From JAKQDP01 sp964536975 (GTDB lineage Bacteria > Patescibacteriota > Patescibacteriia > 2-01-FULL-39-33), in contig CAZHYS010000006.1 of assembly GCA_964536975.1 (NCBI GenBank), forward strand, positions 1 through 41,176: 41,176 nt of DNA, written 5' to 3'. A program made the translations under genes and the position numbers. The notes beneath the pieces were generated by a model that was not told the DNA's origin, did not search any database, and saw only the letters and a program-made list of their open reading frames with translations. Numbering within the stretch: position 1 is the stretch's first letter; the number at the start of each line of letters is the position of its first letter. Below, one piece after another: positions 16,589 to 24,315 of the stretch.

Positions 16589-17554
16589 ATGGATTTTGAA
16601 GAAAAATTAAACAAATTTGCCGGCGGACGGCTCAAGCTGAATGAACCGTTGGCCCAATATACCACTTTTCAGGTGGGCGGACCGGCAAAATATTTTTGTT
16701 TGGCGGAAAGCCCCAAACAACTGGCTGAAATTATCGGACTGCTGGAGAAAAAGGAGGTGGTTTTTTTTATTTTGGGCGGCGGCAGCAATGTTTTGATCAA
16801 TGATCGGGGGTTTGACGGTGTGGTGATAAAGCCGGTTTTTGGCAGGATAAAAAAAATAGGAAATAAATTGGACGTGGAAGCGGGCGCCCTATTGAGCAAG
16901 GCGGTCGGTGAAGCGATGTCAGCCGGTTTGTCCGGTTTGGAGTGGGCGGCGGGGATTCCTGGCACGGTCGGCGGAGCGATCGGCAATAACGCCGGCGCTT
17001 ACGGCGGCGAGATGGCGCAAAGCGTGGAAACGATCACGGTTTTGCGGCGCGGCAAAAAAAGCGTGATAAAAAATTCCGCTTGCGGTTTTGGCTATCGCGC
17101 CAGTATTTTCAAGGGGAAGAAAGATAACGGCATAATTATTTCAGCAGTTTTGCGGCTAAGGCCGGCAGACAAGGAAACAATCCGAGCGAGAATGAATGAA
17201 ATTTTGAAAGAAAGAAAGAATAAGTTTGCCGGAGAAAAATGCGCCGGCAGTATTTTTAAGAATATCGTTTTGACGGAAGCGGCGGCAGAAGAATTCAGGC
17301 GGAAGTTTCCTGATTGTCCGGAAGAGTTCATCGCCAAGCGGATAATTCCCGCGGCTTGGCTGATTGATTGGTGCGAGCTAAAAGGGCGAAAAGTCGGCGG
17401 CGCGGTGGTTTCTGATAAACACGCCGGCATAATTATTAATAAAGGAAATGCCACGGCGGAAGAAATTGTGTCGCTAATCAGTATCATTAAGCAGAGGGTA
17501 AGCGATCATTTCGGGCTTCAATTGGAAGAAGAGGTGGAATATGTGGGGTTTTGA
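16589..17554 (+). CDS. murB: UDP-N-acetylenolpyruvoylglucosamine reductase
   Basis: 321 residues. MurB reduces UDP-GlcNAc-enolpyruvate to UDP-MurNAc with NADPH and FAD. FAD-binding motifs: TTFQVGGPAKYF, ILGGGSNVLI, GIPGTVGGAIGNNAGAYGG, GFGYRAS. The catalytic proton donor is the Ser in CAGSIFKN, and the last acidic motif is EEEVEYVG. Type I, with the Tyr loop region present. SD-less, 24 nt before hpf. Confidence 0.95.
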   Translation: MDFEEKLNKFAGGRLKLNEPLAQYTTFQVGGPAKYFCLAESPKQLAEIIGLLEKKEVVFFILGGGSNVLINDRGFDGVVIKPVFGRIKKIGNKLDVEAGALLSKAVGEAMSAGLSGLEWAAGIPGTVGGAIGNNAGAYGGEMAQSVETITVLRRGKKSVIKNSACGFGYRASIFKGKKDNGIIISAVLRLRPADKETIRARMNEILKERKNKFAGEKCAGSIFKNIVLTEAAAEEFRRKFPDCPEEFIAKRIIPAAWLIDWCELKGRKVGGAVVSDKHAGIIINKGNATAEEIVSLISIIKQRVSDHFGLQLEEEVEYVGF

Positions 17555-17578
17555 TTATTAATTATTTAATTAAATATC

Positions 17579-17878
17579 ATGGAAATCAACATCAAGGCCA
17601 CCAAGGCCAAGCTTGCTCCGGAAGCTCATCAAATAATTAAGGAGAAGATAGAAGGACTGAAGAAATATTGCGATTGCATCATCAAAGCTGATGTGGAGCT
17701 TGGCATTACCACTTTTCATCACCAAAAAGGTGATATTTTCCGGGCGGAGGTGAATTTGGAGGTGCCGGGGAAGGTTTTACGGGCGGAGGCGGAGACTGAT
17801 AATATAGAAAAATCAATGAATCAGGTGCGGGACAAATTGAAAAATGAGTTGAAAAAATACAAGGAAAAGCGAAGATAG
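17579..17878 (+). CDS. hpf: Ribosome hibernation promoting factor, short form
   Basis: 99 residues: the HPF/RaiA beta-alpha-beta-beta-beta-alpha domain only, with MEINIKATKAKLAPEAHQII at the start and a Lys-rich end (ELKKYKEKRR). It binds the decoding centre of idle ribosomes in slow growth. The C-terminal dimerisation domain of long HPF is lacking. Placed between murB and secA; hpf beside secA is a common arrangement. A terminator follows at 17907-17940. Confidence 0.88.
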   Translation: MEINIKATKAKLAPEAHQIIKEKIEGLKKYCDCIIKADVELGITTFHHQKGDIFRAEVNLEVPGKVLRAEAETDNIEKSMNQVRDKLKNELKKYKEKRR

Positions 17879-17906
17879 CGGCGACAATCGGGAATATTTT
17901 TTTATT

Positions 17907-17940
17907 AGCCGGCGCCGATTTATTTCGGTGGCCGGCTTTT
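17907..17940 (+). terminator. Terminator after hpf
   Basis: AGCCGGC/GCCGGCT with an inner CCGA/TCGG stem and a 6-nt loop (17907-17937), followed by a short T run. Closes the mraY-hpf operon. Confidence 0.75.
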
Positions 17941-17943
17941 AGA

Positions 17944-17972
17944 TTGCCAAATAATTGATTTTTTGGTAAAAT
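17944..17972 (+). promoter_or_regulatory. secA promoter
   Basis: TTGCCA (17944-17949), 17 nt, TAAAAT (17967-17972). The leader would be about 28 nt and has no SD. Confidence 0.65.
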
Positions 17973-18006
17973 AATTTGGAAATTAACAGAAAAATTTAGT
18001 CAATTT

Positions 18007-20733
18007 ATGTCTATTTTAAACAGGTTTTTTGGTAGTAGCGATCAAAAAACAATAAAAGAATTTGCTCCGATGGTGGAATTGATAAATTCTTTTGAGCCGA
18101 AAATTTCTACGCTATCTGATGAGGAGCTTAAGGCGCAGACAAAGAAACTCAAAGAGGAATTGGCGGCCGGAAAGACGTTGGACGATATCCTGCCGGAAGC
18201 TTTTGCCACGGTGCGGGAAGCGGCTAAGCGAGTTATCGGCCAGCGGCATTTTGACGTCCAACTCATCGGCGGCATTGTTTTGCATCGCGGGCAAATAGCG
18301 GAAATGAAAACAGGAGAGGGAAAAACTTTGGTAGCTACTTGTCCCCTTTATCTCAATGCTTTGGCCGGCCAAGGCGCGCATCTGGTGACAGTCAATGATT
18401 ATTTGGCTCGGATTCATGCCGATTGGATGGGTCGGATCTTTGATTTTTTGGGGATGAGTGTCGGCTGTATCCAGCAACAAAACATTTCTTATCGTTTTAA
18501 CGGTTTAAAAGCCGCGGCCGGCAATGGCGACGAAGAGTTGGATGTCCAGTATTTGGAGCCGTGCACGCGCCGAGAAGCTTACCAATGCGATATTTTGTAT
18601 GGCACCAACAATGAATTCGGTTTTGATTATCTGCGCGACAACATGGTCCAGTCACTGACAGAAATGGTCCAGCGGGATTTGTCGTTCGCGATTGTGGACG
18701 AGGTGGATTCTATTTTGATTGATGAGGCGAGGACACCGCTTATTATTTCCGCGCCGGACACGGAGTCAACCGACAAGTATTACCAATTTTCTCAAATCGT
18801 CCGCCGGCTTCAGGAAGGTGAGGATTATAACATTGATGAGAAGATGCGCGCCGCGACTTTGACAGAAGAGGGTGTCGCCAAAGTGGAAAAGGCGCTCGGC
18901 GTCGGCAATATTTACACCGACAGAGGAATCGGCGAAGTCCATCACATTGAACAGGCCTTAAAGGCGTTGGCGCTGTTCAAGCGTGATCGGGATTACGTGG
19001 TCAAGGACGGAGAAATTATTATTATTGATGAATTTACCGGCCGGATGATGTTTGGCCGACGTTACAGCGAGGGCCTGCATCAGGCGATTGAGGCCAAAGA
19101 AGGCGTCAAAGTCCAGCGAGAGAGCCGGACATTGGCGACGATTTCTTTTCAGAATTATTTCCGATTGTATCAGAAATTGGCCGGCATGACCGGCACCGCG
19201 GTGACGGAGGCGGAGGAATTTTCTAAGATTTATAAATTGGAAGTGGTAGTGGTGCCGACGAATAAGCCCATTGCCAGACAGGATTTGAATGACCGGGTGT
19301 ACAAAAATGAACGAGGCAAATATCAAGCGCTGGTCAATGAAATAAAAGCGCGACATGAGAAAGGCCAGCCGATTTTAGTCGGTACGATTTCTATTGAAAA
19401 AAATGAAATTTTGGCGGACTTGCTCGCCCGAGAGGGGATTGATTGTCAGATTCTCAACGCCAAACATCACGAAAAAGAAGCGCACATTATCGCCCAGGCC
19501 GGAAGGTTGGGAGCGGTGACGGTGGCGACTAATATGGCTGGTCGCGGCGTGGATATTATTTTGGGCGGTCATCCGTTTGACGCGGAAGAACACGAGAAAG
19601 TGGTGGCGGCCGGGGGCTTATGCGTTTTTGGCACCGAGCGCCATGAGTCGCGCCGGATAGACAATCAGCTGCGCGGCCGCAGCGGCCGGCAGGGCGACCC
19701 GGGCGTGTCGCAATTTTTCATTTCCATGGATGATGATTTGATGCGGATTTTCGGTTCGGATCGGATGAAGGGGATAATGGAAAGATTGGGCGTGCCGGAA
19801 GATATGCCGATTGAAAACAAGATGATTTCCAAATCCATAGAGCAGGCGCAAAAGAAAGTGGAAGGAAATAATTTTGATGTCCGCAAACATTTGGTAGAGT
19901 ATGATGACGTGATGAACAAACAGCGGGAGACGATTTATCGCAAGCGGCGGGAAATTTTGGACGACAAGAATTTGAAAGAAAATGTTACAGCGGCGGTAGG
20001 CAAAGAGATAGAAAAGGTGGTTGCATTTCACACCCAGGACCCGGATGAAAAAAGTTGGAATCTGGAAGAAGTGTATGAGGCGATCGGAACGATTTTTCCG
20101 TTGCCGGCGTCGGCGCGGATAAAGTTGGAGGATATGGAGGCCGAGGCCGGAGACAACCAGGAAGATAATATGGCTCGGGGAAGAATAATCGGCTGGCTCA
20201 AAAAGCAAGCAGTATTGGCTTACAATCAATTGGAAGAAAAAATAAACGCGCTGGATAAAGGCGAGGGCGGTTTGGCGCCGATGCGGCAAGTAGAGAAGGC
20301 GATATCGCTAAGAGTGATTGACAATGTCTGGATTGAACATTTGGAGACGATGCAGTATTTGCGCACGGGAATAGGACTGCGCGGTTATGGACAGCGTGAT
20401 CCGCTGGTTGAATACAAGCGAGAGGCCATCAGGATGTTCAAAGAGATGTTGGCGGAAATAGATCGGCAGGTCACTTATAGTATTTATAAAATCGGGTTAA
20501 TCAATCCGGCGGCGATAGCGCCGGAACAGCAGCCAAAGAACAGTTTGCGGTTTTCCGCGCCGAGTAAAGAGTCAAGCCGGAAGTCGCCGATGGGGGCCGA
20601 TGAAGGACTGAAAGAAAGAAACGAAGATAAAATCATCAAGGACGCCTCGCATTATAATGGCCAGAAAGTCGGCCGGAATGATTTGTGCCCGTGCGGGAGC
20701 GGGAAGAAGTTTAAACATTGCCATGGGAAGTAA
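18007..20733 (+). CDS. secA: Protein translocase ATPase SecA
   Basis: 908 residues, full length. SecA drives proteins through SecYEG. Walker A in EMKTGEGKTLVA (about 99-110), DEAD-type VDEVDSILIDEARTPLI (about 230-246), the preprotein cross-linking region after it, GTERHESRRIDNQLRGRSGRQGDPG (second helicase motif VI), helical scaffold and C-terminal linker, then a zinc-binding tail NDLCPCGSGKKFKHCHGK. A ten-residue insert (about 173-182, AAAGNGDEEL) in nucleotide-binding domain 1 is family-variable. Own promoter and no SD. Confidence 0.97.
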   Translation: MSILNRFFGSSDQKTIKEFAPMVELINSFEPKISTLSDEELKAQTKKLKEELAAGKTLDDILPEAFATVREAAKRVIGQRHFDVQLIGGIVLHRGQIAEMKTGEGKTLVATCPLYLNALAGQGAHLVTVNDYLARIHADWMGRIFDFLGMSVGCIQQQNISYRFNGLKAAAGNGDEELDVQYLEPCTRREAYQCDILYGTNNEFGFDYLRDNMVQSLTEMVQRDLSFAIVDEVDSILIDEARTPLIISAPDTESTDKYYQFSQIVRRLQEGEDYNIDEKMRAATLTEEGVAKVEKALGVGNIYTDRGIGEVHHIEQALKALALFKRDRDYVVKDGEIIIIDEFTGRMMFGRRYSEGLHQAIEAKEGVKVQRESRTLATISFQNYFRLYQKLAGMTGTAVTEAEEFSKIYKLEVVVVPTNKPIARQDLNDRVYKNERGKYQALVNEIKARHEKGQPILVGTISIEKNEILADLLAREGIDCQILNAKHHEKEAHIIAQAGRLGAVTVATNMAGRGVDIILGGHPFDAEEHEKVVAAGGLCVFGTERHESRRIDNQLRGRSGRQGDPGVSQFFISMDDDLMRIFGSDRMKGIMERLGVPEDMPIENKMISKSIEQAQKKVEGNNFDVRKHLVEYDDVMNKQRETIYRKRREILDDKNLKENVTAAVGKEIEKVVAFHTQDPDEKSWNLEEVYEAIGTIFPLPASARIKLEDMEAEAGDNQEDNMARGRIIGWLKKQAVLAYNQLEEKINALDKGEGGLAPMRQVEKAISLRVIDNVWIEHLETMQYLRTGIGLRGYGQRDPLVEYKREAIRMFKEMLAEIDRQVTYSIYKIGLINPAAIAPEQQPKNSLRFSAPSKESSRKSPMGADEGLKERNEDKIIKDASHYNGQKVGRNDLCPCGSGKKFKHCHGK

Positions 20734-20825
20734 TTTTCTTGTTAATTTTGCCTTCCGCTTTATCCAAATTTTTTAGTGCAGCAGAAAAAAGCGTGATGAT
20801 TTTTAATAAGATGGTTTTTGAAATA

Positions 20826-21566
20826 ATGAACCAGAATTATTATCGCAATCAGTACCTAATCAATTCTTCCCGTTGGCACAGGTATGATTATACCAACAGT
20901 GGTCTGTATTTTGTCACCATTTGCGTTCAGAATAGAAAATGCCATTTGGGCAAAGTAAAGAATGGCATCATGGGGTTATCACCCATCGGTGTTATCGTCT
21001 GTAAAGAATGGTTTAAAACAGAAAAGATCAGAAGGAATGTTCGCTTGGGTGAATTTATCATCATGCCCAATCATTTACATGGAATCATTGAGATTACTGG
21101 AAATAATACGGGTGAAACGAAGAATATCGGGACAGACGTAGAGACGTTGCGGCGCAACGTCTCTACAGATGCCGGTAAAAAAGATGTAAATTGGCAAATG
21201 TCACAAATATCTCCAAAATCAGGGTCATTGTCGGAGATTGTTCGATCGTTCAAATCCGCTTGTACCAGAGAAATCCACCAATCCGGCTACAAATATTTCT
21301 CCTGGCAACCGCGTTTCTACGATCATGTCCTCAAAATCAATGCTGATTCTTTGGACAAAATCAGATATTACATCAAATACAACCCTCGGATGTGGGACAA
21401 AGACAAGAATAATTTGGGGAATTTTAAAAAATATGCCAGAACTTCCCGAGGTGGAAACTTTGCGGCGGCAACTGTCAGTAAAATCAACAGGCAGAAAAAT
21501 AAAATCGGCGAGGATTTTTTGGGCCGGCATAATCCGTCCTCTTACCACGCAAAGTTTTTGCCGTAA
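20826..21566 (+). CDS. REP-associated tyrosine transposase, 3' end lost its stop
   Basis: 246 residues from the ATG at 20826. Y1/HUH transposase of the RAYT type, single-strand nuclease that handles palindromic REP repeats. Seen: YDYTNSGLYFVTICVQNRKC, the HUH motif in EFIIMPNHLHGIIEI, and the catalytic Tyr region KIRYYIKYNPRMWD. The family normally ends soon after this; here the frame runs on for about 45 residues that are out-of-frame mutM sequence (overlap 21433-21566). One extra G in GGGG at 21416-21419 would give an early stop. A 29-bp REP-like palindrome lies in frame at 21138-21166. Activity is uncertain. Confidence 0.8.
   Translation: MNQNYYRNQYLINSSRWHRYDYTNSGLYFVTICVQNRKCHLGKVKNGIMGLSPIGVIVCKEWFKTEKIRRNVRLGEFIIMPNHLHGIIEITGNNTGETKNIGTDVETLRRNVSTDAGKKDVNWQMSQISPKSGSLSEIVRSFKSACTREIHQSGYKYFSWQPRFYDHVLKINADSLDKIRYYIKYNPRMWDKDKNNLGNFKKYARTSRGGNFAAATVSKINRQKNKIGEDFLGRHNPSSYHAKFLP
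21138..21166. repeat. REP-like palindrome inside the transposase
   Basis: GTAGAGACGTTGC, 3-nt loop GGC, GCAACGTCTCTAC: a perfect 13-bp stem. It is translated in frame as VETLRRNVST. The GTAGAGACGTTGC type of palindrome is, from memory, a widespread dispersed repeat in several phyla. Confidence 0.85.
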
Positions 21567-22362
21567 AATAAAAAATCAGAAAATAAAAAGTATCGGCCGG
21601 CGGGCGAAAATTCTTTATTTTGAACTGGCCGGCGGGGATTTTTTGCTGATTCACTTGAAGATGACCGGGCAATTGATATATCGGTTTGCTCCCACCCCCT
21701 CTGCCAATTTTGGTCGCTCCGCTTCTAAATTGGCTTCTCCCCCTCGGGCAGGGGGAGAAATAATCGGCGGGCATCCGCAGGCAGGCGGAGCAGACCACTT
21801 GCCGAACAAATTTACCCGCGTTCAGCTGGATTTTTCTGACGGGTCAGTTTTATTTTTTAATGATTTGAGAAAATTCGGCTGGATGAAATTGCTTTCGGCC
21901 GAAGAAGCGAAAAAAGTCTTGGCGTCGCACGGTTTGGAACCGTTGGAAAAAGGATTTGACGCCAAAAAATTGGCGGAAATTTTTCGGCGTTATCCGCGCC
22001 GGCCGGTCAAACAGATTCTAATGGATCAATCACTTATCGCCGGCATCGGCAATATCTACGCTGACGAGTCTTGTTTTGCCACTGGCGTTTTGCCGACGCG
22101 GCCGGTCGGGCAAATCACGCCGGCGGAAATCAAATCGCTCGCGCAAAATATTAGAAAGATTCTTCGTTTGTCCATCAGCAAGAAGGGGACATCATTTAGC
22201 GATTATCTGGACAGCGATGGGACGCCAGGGGGATTTGTCCCGCATTTAAAGGTGTATGGGCGAGCTGGTAAAAAATGCCGCCGCCAGAAGTGTCACGGCA
22301 TAGTAAAAAAAATAAAAATGGGCGGCCGGGGTACCCATTTTTGTGAGAAGTGCCAGAAATAG
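21433..22362 (+). CDS. mutM: Formamidopyrimidine-DNA glycosylase with in-frame repeat insert
   Basis: 309 residues from the ATG at 21433 (MPELPEVETLRR). Removes 8-oxoguanine and cuts the strand; Pro2, Glu3 and Glu6 are catalytic. Also visible: the beta-turn Lys in GRRAKILYF, HLKMTGQL, NDLRKFGWMK, helix-two-turn-helix QSLIAGIGNIYADE and a C-terminal zinc finger (GRGTHFCEKC), whose first half is CX4C (CRRQKC) instead of CX2C. Length is about 25 residues above the family norm because of an Ala/Pro/Ser/Arg-rich insert (about residues 87-111) between HLKMTGQLIYRF and the GGHP/LPNKFTRV segment, encoded by palindromic repeat DNA. No SD. Confidence 0.92.
   Translation: MPELPEVETLRRQLSVKSTGRKIKSARIFWAGIIRPLTTQSFCRKIKNQKIKSIGRRAKILYFELAGGDFLLIHLKMTGQLIYRFAPTPSANFGRSASKLASPPRAGGEIIGGHPQAGGADHLPNKFTRVQLDFSDGSVLFFNDLRKFGWMKLLSAEEAKKVLASHGLEPLEKGFDAKKLAEIFRRYPRRPVKQILMDQSLIAGIGNIYADESCFATGVLPTRPVGQITPAEIKSLAQNIRKILRLSISKKGTSFSDYLDSDGTPGGFVPHLKVYGRAGKKCRRQKCHGIVKKIKMGGRGTHFCEKCQK
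21690..21765. repeat. Palindromic element inserted in frame in mutM
   Basis: Two stems: GCCAATTT/AAATTGGC (21703-21710 with 21727-21734) and CTCCCCCT/AGGGGGAG (21737-21744 with 21750-21757). It is translated without a stop. Confidence 0.7.
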
Positions 22363-22370
22363 GGATAGGA

Positions 22371-22399
22371 TTGACTTTTTTGATAGAATATGATAGCTT
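22371..22399 (+). promoter_or_regulatory. Candidate promoter for the two small SD-led genes
   Basis: TTGACT (22371-22376), 17 nt, TAGCTT (22394-22399). The -10 is weak (3 of 6). A small hairpin AAACC/GGTTT follows in the leader, near 22421-22438. Confidence 0.4.
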
Positions 22400-22461
22400 G
22401 ATATGAAGTAGGGAAAATATAAACCGGAAATTGGTTTCAGAAGTCAGAAGGAGGATGATTT

Positions 22462-22698
22462 ATGACGGAAGAAAGAAAGAGAGAAATCATGGAAGCGGCG
22501 TTTAAAGCTATGTGGGGTGACGTAGTCAATAGGCACGTGCTTCCGACAAGCCAAGGATCTCTAGCTTTAGAGATCCGGCAGCTTTCAAGATTGGCCGATA
22601 TTTCTGTAGAAGAGCTGGTAGAGTTTTTAATTGATTATATTGATTCCTCAGCGCTTAGCGTTATTAGGCGGGAGGCGTCGGCCGGACTGGTGGTATAG
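22462..22698 (+). CDS. SD-led small protein, unknown
   Basis: 78 residues, predicted mostly helical and soluble (MTEERKREIMEAAFKAMWGD, then LEIRQLSRLADISVEELVEF). The middle has a look of a helix-turn-helix (LADISVEELVEFL) but no family can be named. AAGGAGG at 22448-22454 lies 7 nt before the ATG. It is followed 32 nt later by a second SD-led small gene, both before one terminator, so they are probably one mRNA. Position after mutM appears incidental. Confidence 0.6.
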   Translation: MTEERKREIMEAAFKAMWGDVVNRHVLPTSQGSLALEIRQLSRLADISVEELVEFLIDYIDSSALSVIRREASAGLVV

Positions 22699-22730
22699 TG
22701 TCGTAGCCTGTAGCCAAGGAGGACGAGAAG

Positions 22731-22979
22731 ATGAAGTGGACTGTATTTGTCTTGGATGTTAATCTGTTTGCGGGATTGGTTGACTCACCTCGGGTATGGG
22801 CAGAAAAAGTGGTGCAACCATACCTTCGCCAAAACGGTGACATTAGGTCTCCATTGACGGCTCAACAAGGACCGGATACGGAGGACGGTATGCCGTTCTT
22901 CGCCCATCTTGGGTATTGTGAGGGTCCGACCCTGGAAGAGTGGGCCAAGGAACAAGAAATGGAGCTTCCCGTTCAGTAA
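22731..22979 (+). CDS. SD-led small protein, unknown
   Basis: 82 residues (MKWTVFVLDVNLFAGLVDSP...). No membrane segment or recognised motif. AAGGAGG at 22716-22722 is 8 nt before the ATG. It shares a transcript with the preceding small gene and is closed by the terminator at 22994-23036. Confidence 0.6.
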   Translation: MKWTVFVLDVNLFAGLVDSPRVWAEKVVQPYLRQNGDIRSPLTAQQGPDTEDGMPFFAHLGYCEGPTLEEWAKEQEMELPVQ

Positions 22980-22993
22980 GCGCGCGAAAGAAT

Positions 22994-23036
22994 ACACCGT
23001 CGCTGGCCAGAGTGGCTCGCGACGGTGTTAATTTTT
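22994..23036 (+). terminator. Terminator of the small-gene pair
   Basis: ACACCGTCGC (22994-23003) pairs perfectly with GCGACGGTGT (23019-23028), with an inner GCCA/TGGC; TAATTTTT follows. Confidence 0.85.
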
Positions 23037-23047
23037 AAAGAATAATT

Positions 23048-23500
23048 TTATATTATCAACAGAAACAATAAATAGAGCATTATTGATAATGCCGAGCCGA
23101 TGATAAAGCCGGCGATAACTTCGGAGACAGAGTGCCCCATTTCTTCATTGAGAAATTCAATTTTTTGTTTGGAGAGCGGCGGCAGATTTTTGAAGACGAC
23201 TTGGGCGATGAGGTTGGTAAAGACGGCGTTGTTGCCGATCTCCCGGCGAAAACCGACAGCGTCGCGGATGACGATTATCATCAGAACCAAGGCAACAGCG
23301 AAAACCGCTGAGTCAAATCCCTCCCTCAATCCGACAACAGTCGCCAGCGAGGCGACAAAGGCGGTGTGAGCCGAGGGCATGCCGCCGTAATCGCTTACTA
23401 AATGTTGCCAATTGAAGTTATTTGGTATACCATCAATAATAAGCTTGATTGCCTGGGCGATAATGCCGACAATAATGGGGATCAAAATTAATTCATACAT
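23048..23500 (-). CDS. Divergent PAP2-family membrane phosphatase (YuiD/DUF212-like)
   Basis: 150 residues, four or five membrane segments. The two family motifs are present: GGMPSAHTAF (about 39-48) and MGHSVSEVIAG (about 121-131), a divergent form of the PAP2 acid phosphatase signature. The substrate is probably a lipid pyrophosphate; the divergent neighbour uppP suggests the undecaprenyl carrier (inference). Its ATG is only 5 bp from that of uppP on the other strand. No SD. Confidence 0.85.
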   Translation of the reverse strand: MYELILIPIIVGIIAQAIKLIIDGIPNNFNWQHLVSDYGGMPSAHTAFVASLATVVGLREGFDSAVFAVALVLMIIVIRDAVGFRREIGNNAVFTNLIAQVVFKNLPPLSKQKIEFLNEEMGHSVSEVIAGFIIGSALSIMLYLLFLLII

Positions 23501-23505
23501 AAATT

Positions 23506-24315
23506 ATGGAATATTTATTAGCGGTAGTGGCCGGCCTTATCCAAGGTTTGACGGAATTCATTCCCGTTTCCAGCTCCGGCCATTTGGTGATTTTTCATGA
23601 TCTTTTCAAATTCAATCTGCCCGATGATTTGCTGTTTGACGTCGTGCTTCACTTGGGAACATTCGTCGCGCTACTGGTATTTTTTTTCAAGGATGTGGAA
23701 AAAATCATTCGCGGCTTTTTGTCCAGTCTGACCAATTGGAATCTGATAAACAATTTCAATCAGCGGTTGTCCTGGCTGGTGATCGTGGGAATTATTCCGG
23801 CCGTAGTATTCGGTTTTTTATTTGAAGATCTGATCACCGGTTTCTTTCGGGCGAGCTATTGGGTGGGAATAATGATGATTTTGGTGGCAGTGTTGTTTTG
23901 GATTTTGGAAAAATACGCCGCCAAGACCAAAACTTTGCAGACGATGAATTTCAAAGACGCGTTTATTGTCGGCTGCGCCCAGGTACTGTCATTCATCCCC
24001 GGCACGTCGCGGTCGGGTATTACCATTATAGCAGGATTGGGACAAAAACTAAAAAGAGAAGAGGCGACTAGATTTTCTTTTTTGATGTCTATTCCGGTGG
24101 TTTTCGGCGCCGGCATGAAAAGCCTGTTTGACGTGGAGAGCTGGACTAATATCAATGTGGTTATATTGCTGATCGGCGGATTATCGGCAGCTATTTCCGG
24201 CTATCTGGCGATAAAATATTTCCTTAAATATATTTCCCGTCATTCCCTGAATATTTTTGCCTGGTATCGGTTGATAATCGGATGCTTGATATTGACTTGG
24301 TTGATATTTTTTTGA
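23506..24315 (+). CDS. uppP: Undecaprenyl-diphosphatase UppP (BacA)
   Basis: 269 residues, about eight membrane segments. Hydrolyses undecaprenyl pyrophosphate to the monophosphate carrier for peptidoglycan and polymer synthesis. Motifs: GLTEFIPVSSSGHL (about 14-27) and the second half PGTSRSGITI (about 165-174). Start codon is 5 bp from the divergent PAP2 gene; its last 76 bp overlap, antisense, the 3' end of the CAP gene. No SD. Confidence 0.96.
   Translation: MEYLLAVVAGLIQGLTEFIPVSSSGHLVIFHDLFKFNLPDDLLFDVVLHLGTFVALLVFFFKDVEKIIRGFLSSLTNWNLINNFNQRLSWLVIVGIIPAVVFGFLFEDLITGFFRASYWVGIMMILVAVLFWILEKYAAKTKTLQTMNFKDAFIVGCAQVLSFIPGTSRSGITIIAGLGQKLKREEATRFSFLMSIPVVFGAGMKSLFDVESWTNINVVILLIGGLSAAISGYLAIKYFLKYISRHSLNIFAWYRLIIGCLILTWLIFF

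Noticed and set aside
8971..17878. Alternative genetic code with TGA as an amino acid
   Set aside because: TGA terminates ftsW, the GT4 gene and the polymerase at family-appropriate ends.
19618..20289. 223-codon open frame antisense to secA
   Set aside because: It lies wholly opposite secA, is a composition shadow of conserved secA codons, and has no start signals.
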